Positions 56,650 to 64,000 of a DNA stretch of 64,000 nt are shown here, one piece after another. The DNA comes from Eleusine coracana subsp. coracana (Eukaryota; Streptophyta; Magnoliopsida; Poales; Poaceae). The notes under the pieces were generated by a model. It saw only the letters and a list, made by a program, of their open reading frames with translations, did no database searches and had not been told where the DNA came from. Made by a program: the position numbers and the translations under genes. The stretch spans positions 11,109,501 through 11,173,500 of the forward strand of contig CM064427.1 in the NCBI GenBank assembly GCA_032690845.1, given 5' to 3'. Position 1 is the first letter of the stretch. Every line of letters starts with the position of its first letter.

Positions 56650-58536
56650 TGAAAGGACCAAGTGACTGAGAGGGGGGTGAATCGGGAATTCGCTATATGT
56701 ACCAAATTTGTCAATTCCTAAAATCGAACACACAATCAACTCCTATAGAAATTCTAGTGCTGATCACACTAACAAGATAATAGTCCTATGAAAAGGAACA
56801 ACAACCAAAACATACTAGTGGATCACACAAGGCAACACAACTCCAATGCAAGCTAGTAATCAAAGACACGATGAAGCAAACAACAAGCTAGCAAAGGAGT
56901 CTACTCATGCAAAACTACACCATAACACAAGCATGAGTAGCACAATACATACAAGGGTGATCAATCAAGCCAAAACAACTCCTATACATGCTAGTAATCA
57001 AATATGGCAGCTAAAGACTACTTGCTAGCAAGGATCCCATTCATGCAAGTCTACAAGGTAATCAACAAGAGAAAGGTAAGCACATAAGCATGAATAGCAT
57101 GGTATGTAAATGCAAAAGGTAAAGCATCAAAGTAAGGAGTATGACTATGAGATGGCTCATAATTTTTTTTTCTGAGGTCTTGGAAGGATGACGCCTTCCC
57201 CTACTCCTCGTTGGACCACTCCCGCCAAAGTACCGGTCCCTCCCACCATCAAGCGGAGTTCCCACACACGAGCCCATAATCACTCCCGGAGTAAAGACAT
57301 GGTTGCATCACCGCTGCCACCATGGTACAAGCTCGCCTCCCTCGAGAAATTGTGGGACTCCTTGAGTCGGCATGGGCTCTCACTAGCAATGCTCCTTTCA
57401 ACGATGAGCTCAAGTCATGTACAAACATGTGACAACCTTCACAACCGATCATAATAGGCTCGTCACAAATGCCTAATCGGTCTAGGTCCCACTATAGACG
57501 AAGAGTAACAACCTAGAACACACTCTCAAGGACACCCTAGCCTTAGATGTGTATGAATGCTCAAGTTACTCTCTCTAGTAGTGTCTAGATTTCCAATATC
57601 TCCTCCTAGTGCTCTCCTCTTTTCCTCTTGGCTCCCTACTTATGCTTCCAGCTATCCCAATGGCCAAGAGAGGTCTTCAAGACCCCCAGCAACAACTTTA
57701 AATTGGTTTCCAACCTCAAACTAGTCATTGCTCCATGAAAATAGCTTTCTGGATGTACAAATCATACAGTCTAGTCTCTCCTAGACCGAATCGTCCGCTC
57801 TTCACTATACGGCTCCTCCAGAGTCGTTGCTCTTCTATCCATAGCTGCTCTTGAAAAGACCAGACTATCTAGTCTCTCCTGTCCCTGTTCAATCTAGAGA
57901 TGTTGCGTGCCACTTCCTCTCTGTACTAAACCTCTCCCATACATAACATACAGTCCAGTCTGCACACCAGACTATTCATTCTCTATGGTCCTTCTCCTTA
58001 TAGATTCCTCACGGTGGACACCTTCTCTGTTCTAGAATCCTCTTTGATGACCGGACCGTCTGGTCTTTATGACCTCTATGTCTGGTCTCCTTCTCTAGAT
58101 GCTGAAACTCCTTGTCTCCTATTGACTTTGTTTCTGTTTCTTATTCAATAGCTCCTTGGCCTCTCCACTACCACCTAGTTCCTTGTTATTGCACCGAGCA
58201 TCCATGCACATCACCGACTAGCATGACCTCAGAGATATGATCTACACCCCCCTTGATAGTTCGGTTTTTCCTATGGACACAAGCCCTAACGACTAGATAA
58301 GTGTTCCAAACACTTGCTCCTAGCTTGTCCTTAGCCTTGATCCATCTCCATCAACCCTTGACTTCACCAAGCCTCCATGTTTGTGGTCGTTGTCATCAAC
58401 CGTCAACAATCATCATGAAGTAGATAAAGTTTCTTATACGCACAACACTCATGCAGATATTAGTCATATTTCATGTTTTTCATTCATCACCAAAACATTC
58501 ATACTATTGGGGAACCTCAATGTCATGAACCTTACA
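56650..58536 (-). repeat. Element D' LTR (D family relative), inverted
   Basis: Reverse-strand LTR of about 1887 bp. In its own orientation it starts TGTAAGGTTCATGACATTG after GGGAGAT (PPT) and ends ...CCCCCCTCTCAGTCACTTGG... near 56650. The stretch 57180-57560 is the reverse complement of the D LTR part with 'tcggcgggagtggtcc', 'catgattggttgt' and 'acacatctaaggctaggg'. GACCGGAC-type palindromes recur at 57768-58080. It is diverged from the D LTRs, so a different copy or subfamily. Confidence 0.8.
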
Positions 58537-59707
58537 ATCTCCCACTTTTTGGTGATGGATGACAACCACTACTTTTGATGATCCAAACCAAACGAGTCCT
58601 GAAAGGATAAGAAGGAACAAAAGACTCAAACGAAAACAAAGAACCAAGAGAAAAAGACAAGTTTGGAAGGATTACCTTGGTCCTTAAATTGGAAGTAGTC
58701 TCTCCCTTGAAATGTGCTAGGCATTGAGGAAGAACTACCCAATTATGTAGCACATAAGATGTTGAGCTTGAGTTGAATTTGTGCCTGACATGGTGTCACG
58801 GTAGTTGATCTTGTTGGAGTAGACACGCACCATAGACGTAGATGTTCATTATGTTGTAGACATGCACCATTGTTGTTCTTCTCCATGTTGGTGTAGATGT
58901 TCATCTTGATACAATCTTCATGTCTATTCCAAGTGAACATGCACCTTTGTCTTGATCATCTTCATTTGGTCATCTCTTCTTCTATCTTCATTTGGTTATC
59001 TCTCCTTCATGTGATTTTCATGATGTCCACATCCATCTTCTTTTGATCTTCATGTCTCATCCACCCTATGGCTTTCCTTTTTGGATCTTCATGCATTTCT
59101 CCCCCTTTGTCACCTATCGCCAAAAACAAAAACCAAGACAATACACAAGGAAACCAACGAGTGAATAATGGAGGAAATAATAATTGACAAGAGTTAGAGA
59201 GCTCCCCCTTTCATTATGCTTCTTCTTTCATTGTGGTGGTGTTCCGTCATAGCTCCCCCTACGCACATGACTCAACAAACTATTTTCTCAAGTATGCAAT
59301 GGTTATTCATTTGTGTGGTGGGAATGTATGCGTCACTTATTTTCTCAAGCTACATGACTAGATTTTCTCAAGCCATACAAGTAGATTTAACCTCGGAGCT
59401 CATTTGGACATCACTCAATGGACATGAAGCATAATCATCACTATTTAATCATCTAGCGGGTTATATACTCACATTGTAAATATGCAACTCTCCCAAGAAA
59501 CATTCTTGAAAGCATGTAAGGTACCACAATGCAAGAATACATAAATGCAAAGAATGCAAATGCAACAAGTATACAATCCATGATGTGATGCTAAAGGAAA
59601 TAGAGAGAAAAACTACAAACCAAAGTGCCAGTGACGAGTTATTCCCTTCTCGAGCTTACTCACAATGGACCATTCTTCAAAGCCTTGGGCACATCATGAA
59701 CCACCTT
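58537..59707 (-). mobile_element. Element D' 3' internal fragment, inverted
   Basis: Right of the LTR on the minus strand: PPT GGGAGAT, then AAAAGTAGTGGTTGTCATCC, closely matching the D 3' UTR at about 52136-52155, and further purine-rich phrases (GGGGGAGAAATGC) typical of the 3' region of SIRE-like elements. The part near 59640-59660 (rc of CTCGAGCTTACTCACAATGG) resembles D internal sequence at 39780-39800. No coding domain is visible. It is cut off by element F at 59708. Confidence 0.65.
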
Positions 59708-60608
59708 TGATGAGTGCATCACACCCATGGATACACACAACACTCCTCCAACTAGGATGAAAGTTCATGTGCATCACCTGAATTTACAGGTGAGATCGTT
59801 TCTAATGTTTTTGTTATGTGGTTTTGAGAATAGATTGCTACCTAATGAATTAATTGTTGTTAGGAACCATGGAGATGATGATGACATAGCTGAGTAGGTG
59901 ATTGGAGGCGTGATGGGATAGCAAGGACGTCCAAGCCAAGGTGGAGGCCCAATCAAAACCGACTTCAAGTCTATTTCGGAGCCTAGGACCAGTCTGCACT
60001 AAAACGGATACCCAGGACGCATATGGACTTAGATTTGGACGTTCTATATATGCCTGGAAAGATGACGAAAAGACCTTTCCAACCCAAACTGGTCCCATGT
60101 CAAAATGCGTCCCGAGCCGTCGGCAATCTCTGAAACAAATCGACTTTCAGAATCTATTCTGGTGCTGCGACATCGTAATCGGTCTTTGGGCCATGTATCG
60201 AGTTGAGCCTACTTAGGGCTGTGTCCAGAGGGTCTTGCACGATCCTAGGATCCTCATATACAGCCGCCGCCTCTTCATTAGGGTTTGGGTTTTGCTTAGA
60301 TTATTCTGTTGATAACAGTTTCGCTGTTTGATCGGTTTGTGAGACCCCAACTTGTGAGATTCATTGTATACTTGCAAATTTGGTTGCATTCTTCTTTGTT
60401 CTTGCTTGTGTTCTTGATTTGCAGGCAAGGATAAGCCTTCTCAGCAAGGTCAATCATTCTTGAACGGTTGATAACCAGAGGAGACATTGTGCTGCAATTA
60501 CGGGGTTCAGAACGTGTCGTTCGGAAGCCGGATCGATTTGTGTATCGCCTCCGTCTTAATCAAGATTATCAGAACCTATTGGAAGATTGGGAACCCTTGT
60601 CCACATCA
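59708..60608 (+). repeat. Element F 5' LTR
   Basis: 901 bp, TGATGAGTGCATCACAC to TTGTCCACATCA. It aligns throughout with 63123-64000 (offset 3415) with few differences, mostly transitions, suggesting a fairly recent insertion. It has CATATACAGCCGCCGCC at about 60255, likely the promoter region, and a weaker similarity to the E LTR. Confidence 0.9.
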
Positions 60609-60610
60609 AG

Positions 60611-60623
60611 TGGTAATCAGAGC
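60611..60623 (+). other. Element F primer-binding site
   Basis: TGGTAATCAGAGC, two bases after the LTR, identical to the element E variant. Confidence 0.8.
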
Positions 60624-61615
60624 TTCAGGTACACCGTTAGGTTCGCCCTTATCCTTGTTATTTTTTTTTAATGCTAGAGTCCAGAAAATTGCCCTACAAA
60701 AATATTTGTTCGTCGTGTTTCCGCTATCCTACACCCCCCTTGTGCCTTGCAATTTTCAGTTTAGTTTGCTTCTCTGAATTTTAGTCCCTACAAGGTCATT
60801 GTGTTGTTGGTCTAGTACTTGTTCTTTGGTCGTGTGTGTCCTTGTTCATAGACAATCAAGAAAAAAAATTAGATTGTTGCACACGTTGAAAGAATAGTAC
60901 TGCTGGAATTGTTTGCACTAAATATTTATTTAACATCTAGCCTTCTACTTTTTGTGTGCAAAAGAAACTTAGAGTGTTTTCTGTTGCACTTTGTTCCTTG
61001 AGTCAATAGATTGCTACACGTTGTTGCATATGAGAATTGTCGTTTCAGTTCTACATGTACATCTATTCCTTACGTAAAGAGTGCAAAAAAGAAAGTTTAG
61101 GTTTTTCCTTTGTGCTATAAAGTTCGCAACTCTTGCTGCAGTTTTATGTCAAAAAAATCATGAAAGAAGTAAAAGGCAAAGAGGTGCTGAAAAAAAATAA
61201 AAAGAAAAAGCCGCACCTATAACAAAAGAAAAAAAACGAAAGGAGAAGAGAAAAAAATTCAGAATTGCTTGCAGCCTTTGTGTCCTTTGTTGAGCCATTT
61301 GCTTGCTTGCTTGAACTAGGTCCGAGACAAGTTTAGGCCAATGACATAGACTAGCTTGGGACTATTATTCAGTTTTGCAATTTCTGAATTGAAATTTTGC
61401 TAATCCTTGCTACTATAAATTGCCTACCTAGCTCCATATATATCCTTCTGAATAGGCACAGAACTTTGGACCCTCGCAATCGTCGGATCACACTCTCTAA
61501 GGTATCCTATGTTTTGCTACTAAGAATCTTGTAAGAACTCAGTTAGGTGCTGTCATTTGCTTGTTGAGAGTTTCCATCGTGATCAAACAGTAGTGATAGG
61601 AAAATATACTCTTGT
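60624..61615 (+). other. Element F leader, no gene seen
   Basis: About 1 kb, A/T-rich with poly-A-like runs around 61150-61260. No gag sequence could be recognised, although element E has a full gag at the equivalent place. Confidence 0.6.
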
Positions 61616-62680
61616 ATGTTTTCTTGTTTTTTATTAACAATGACAGGTTACAACACCGATGGTGATGAGCCGATGGTGTCAAATGAGGTTGATACAAGTG
61701 TTGTAGCACAACGAGTGTTTAGTTCTCAAATGGAGAAGGTAAAGCAAAATCAAATGAACAACTTGTTTCAGACTCACTTTGTTGTGAAGGATCGACGTTG
61801 TCGTGTCATCATTGATAGAGAGAGTAGCAACAACATCGCAAGCTTGGAATTGGTCGAGAAGCTCGGCTTGACCACACAGCCACACCCATGTCCATACTAC
61901 ATCCAATGGGTAAAGTCTTGTGTTAAGATAAAGGTAGAGAAAATTGTACGCATTGAATTTTTTATTGGTTCTTATAAGGATTGTGCAGATTTTGATATAG
62001 TGCCTATGCAAGCAAGTCATTTGTTATTGAGTAAGCCTTGGATTTCTACAAATAATTCTTTGCACAATACTATTGCTAATAGCTATTCATTTAAATACAA
62101 TGGTAGAAGAGTTACTCTTAAACCTATGTCTGCTGCTGAAATTTTGGAAGAGGATCAACAAAGACTTGAGAGAAGAAAGAACGAACCATTTAGAATAGAA
62201 TGGGCTATTTTAAATGATGCAACACTTTCATCAAAATCTAAATTTCTAGAGGATGAACATATTTCTTTGCCTCTTGTTGCAACTAATACTTTTCAGCATA
62301 TACATAAAAAAGATGATAAAGAACAGATTATTGCTTTAGGTAAGAGCTTTCTTGATGTGATGGATTGTTCCAATAGTCTTGCTGTATTGGAACCTTATGA
62401 TCATGTTCCTTTGTCACAAGTTGATTTACCTAGTGGTCCTTGTGATAAAGAGGAGTTGTGTGCCAATGCTTCACTTATACCTTTACCACAACAAATGAAT
62501 GAGCTTGATGCTTTTGCTTATGATTCACCCACTAGTGCTGAAATTAAACATTTGATTTTAGTTAGATGTCAAAAGGATGAGCAAAAATTATTTTCTTCTC
62601 TAAATACTTTGGGTTATATTGAATTTGATGTTCTTTGTGATCTAAATACCGCGGAGAAGTATTTTCTCAAACTGAATTGA
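61616..62680 (+). CDS. Element F ORF: protease-like region fused to unrecognised sequence
   Basis: An open frame of 354 codons with ATG 61616 (a later Met at 61640, after TATTAACA, is also possible). Residues about 50-85 correspond to the element E protease start, FFVIKNHRARVIIDGGSSNN there and HFVVKDRRCRVIIDRESSNN here, so the active-site DGG reads DRE and activity is unlikely. IVPMQASHLLLSKPW (about residue 130) matches the second protease strand (LLLGRPW in E). The rest (about 160-354) matches the linker between protease and RT of this family, ending at YIEFDVLCDLNTAEKY without RT. It is uninterrupted, which is notable for an element that lacks RT. Confidence 0.75.
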   Translation: MFSCFLLTMTGYNTDGDEPMVSNEVDTSVVAQRVFSSQMEKVKQNQMNNLFQTHFVVKDRRCRVIIDRESSNNIASLELVEKLGLTTQPHPCPYYIQWVKSCVKIKVEKIVRIEFFIGSYKDCADFDIVPMQASHLLLSKPWISTNNSLHNTIANSYSFKYNGRRVTLKPMSAAEILEEDQQRLERRKNEPFRIEWAILNDATLSSKSKFLEDEHISLPLVATNTFQHIHKKDDKEQIIALGKSFLDVMDCSNSLAVLEPYDHVPLSQVDLPSGPCDKEELCANASLIPLPQQMNELDAFAYDSPTSAEIKHLILVRCQKDEQKLFSSLNTLGYIEFDVLCDLNTAEKYFLKLN

Positions 62681-63204
62681 CTTTATTAACAAGAAACATG
62701 TTTTATGCTATTGGAAACTATGATCATAGAGGTTTGTTTATGGTGCATAGAGTTTATATTTGCTCAAAATTAAAACCTCCATGGGTTATACAATTAAATG
62801 GCCAACTTGAAAACTGCAGTAACAATTACCATGCCATGTCAAGTTTTTCTAGTGTTTCTAAGATAACACATTGTCAATTTTGTCATAAGAGTGAGAATGA
62901 TGCTCATATTGCTGACCAAGGTTTCAAAGAGGTTATTAATTTACATGGAATACCTTCTACTATAGATACTCATTGTGATGACAAATTTCATAATGCATAT
63001 AAATATGAGTTGCATCCCAAGTTTAGGAATAGTTCTATATTTTATATTTCAGATTTGAGATCACTATTGGGAGAAAGGGATGAGATCGAGTCGAGGACGA
63101 CTCTAATTCAAAAGGGGGAGAATGATGAGTACATCACACCCATCGATACACACAACACTCCTCCAACTAGGATGAAAGTTCATGTGCATTACCTGAATTT
63201 ATAG
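62677..63204 (+). CDS. Element F ORF: integrase remnants and pol end running into the 3' LTR
   Basis: An open frame of 175 codons overlapping the previous ORF by 4 bases. After an unrecognised N-terminus it has SKITHCQFCHKSENDAHIAD and FKEVINLHGIPSTIDTHCDDKF, the counterparts of the integrase core around the first and second catalytic Asp in E, then jumps to YELHPKFRNSSIFYISDLRS and ESRTTLIQKGENDEY at the integrase C-terminus. The catalytic Glu region is deleted. The frame passes through the PPT (63110-63122) into the LTR and stops at 63202, where E would continue into GPMTRARA. Confidence 0.75.
   Translation: MTLLTRNMFYAIGNYDHRGLFMVHRVYICSKLKPPWVIQLNGQLENCSNNYHAMSSFSSVSKITHCQFCHKSENDAHIADQGFKEVINLHGIPSTIDTHCDDKFHNAYKYELHPKFRNSSIFYISDLRSLLGERDEIESRTTLIQKGENDEYITPIDTHNTPPTRMKVHVHYLNL
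63110..63122 (+). other. Element F polypurine tract
   Basis: AAAAGGGGGAGAA immediately before the LTR start TGATGAGT, read as KGEN in the ORF. Confidence 0.8.
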
Positions 63205-64000
63205 GTGAGATCGTTTCTAATGTTTTTATTATGTGGTTTTGAGAATAGATTGCTACCTAATGAATTAATTGTTGTTAGGAACCATGGAGATGATGATGAC
63301 ATAGCTGAGTAAGTGATTGGAGGCGTGATGGGCCAGCAAGGACGTCCAAGCTAAGGTGGAGGCCCAATCAAAACCAACTTCGAGTCTGTTTTGGAGCCCA
63401 GGACCAGTCTGCACTAAAACGGACACCCAGGATGCATACGGACTCGGATTTGGACGTTCTATATATGCCTGGAAAGATGACAAAACTAACCTTGCAACCC
63501 AATGGGTCCCATGGAAAAATTCGTCCCGAGCCGTCGGTAATCTTAGAAACAAATCGACTTCTAGAATCTGTTCTGGTGCTGCGACACCGTAATCGGTCTT
63601 TGGGCCATGTATCGAGTTGAGCCCACTTAGGGCTGCATCCAGAGGGTCTTGCATGATCCTAGGGTCCTCATATACAGCCGCCGCCTCTTTATTAGGGTTT
63701 GGGTTTTGCTTAGATTATTCTGTTGATAACAGTTTTGCCGTTTGATCGGTTTGTGAGACTCCAACTTGTGAGATTCATCGTATACTTGCAAATTTGGTTG
63801 CAATCTTCTTTGTTCTTGCTTGTGTTCTTGATTTGCAGGCAAGGATAAGCCTTCTCGGCGAGGTCAATCATTCTTGAATGGTTGATAACCAGAGGAGACG
63901 TTGTGCTGCGATTGCGGGGTTCAGAACGTGTCGTTCGGAAGCCGGATCGATTTGTGTATTGCCTCCGCCTTAATCAAGATTATCAGAACCTATCGGAAGA
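63123..64000 (+). repeat. Element F 3' LTR, cut by the window end
   Basis: 878 bases matching LTR 59708-60608 from its start. About 23 bp remain outside the window. Confidence 0.9.

Larger units (their letters stand above)
59708..64000 (+). mobile_element. Element F: internally deleted relative of element E, runs to window end
   Basis: LTR 59708-60608 and LTR 63123-64000 (about 23 bp of the second LTR would lie outside). Both start TGATGAGT. The same PBS variant as E, the same PPT-in-coding arrangement and the same pol end (ESRTTLIQKGENDEY) tie it to the E family. The internal part is only 2.5 kb: a protease-like ORF, a short integrase relic, and no RT or RNase H. It is inserted in D'. The bases before it are ACCTT; the right duplication is outside the window. 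Confidence 0.85.

Overview
This window is heterochromatin-like DNA from a plant nuclear genome, almost certainly a grass. The basis is the density of nested Ty3/gypsy (Tekay-, Tat-, Athila- and CRM-like) and Ty1/copia (SIRE/Maximus-like) LTR retrotransposons, plus a FAR1-type gene, a Helitron-like end and a hAT MITE. Clade and host calls are family recognition by eye, with no database search. I see no rRNA, tRNA, CRISPR array or prokaryotic gene, and no intact host gene.

Layout. Element A (1-9789) is a chromodomain-bearing Tekay-like gypsy element on the + strand: partial 5' LTR, Met-tRNA-type PBS, an extra upstream ORF, gag, pol, PPT and a 3' LTR cut off after about 237 bp. It abuts element B (9790-about 23985), a decayed Tat-like gypsy element with a second RNase H domain and a tandemly triplicated integrase tail containing an (AT)n tract. 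B gag is split by element C (10494-18908), an Athila-like gypsy element, which is itself split by a solo LTR of its own family (13723-14801, perfect 5-bp duplication CTACG).

From 24.0 to 36.0 kb the content changes. A multi-exon FAR1/FRS-like transposase-derived pseudogene (+) carries a hAT MITE in its first intron. It faces a multi-exon Ulp1-like protease pseudogene (-) whose catalytic Cys codon reads Ser. After these come a Helitron-like 3' end (33052), an RNase H-like fragment, a second broken Helitron-like end, an inverted/direct repeat unit, and a GC-rich gene-5'-end-like stretch with a tandem duplication.

From 36.6 to 53.9 kb lies element D, a copia element with gag and a large downstream ORF but no pol. 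Its downstream ORF is interrupted by element E (41548-49323, - strand), a fairly complete CRM-like gypsy element with 924/923-bp LTRs and near-identical 5-bp flanks. To the right are the 3' end of a Tat-like element (G, LTR 54695-55123), an inverted copy of the D-type LTR and 3' internal region (D', 56650-59707), and element F (59708-end), an internally deleted relative of E that lost RT and RNase H and probably depends on E-type elements.

Nesting order inferred: C after B; the solo LTR after C; E after D; F after D'. In coding regions where the original codon can be inferred, most premature stops are CAG/CAA/CGA to TAG/TAA/TGA or TGG to TAG, as expected for decay of methylated cytosines. The most intriguing signals are a palindrome-pair DNA module repeated in the LTRs, coding region (different frames) and 3' region of C; an analogous palindrome series in D; and the convergent FAR1-like/Ulp1-like pair.
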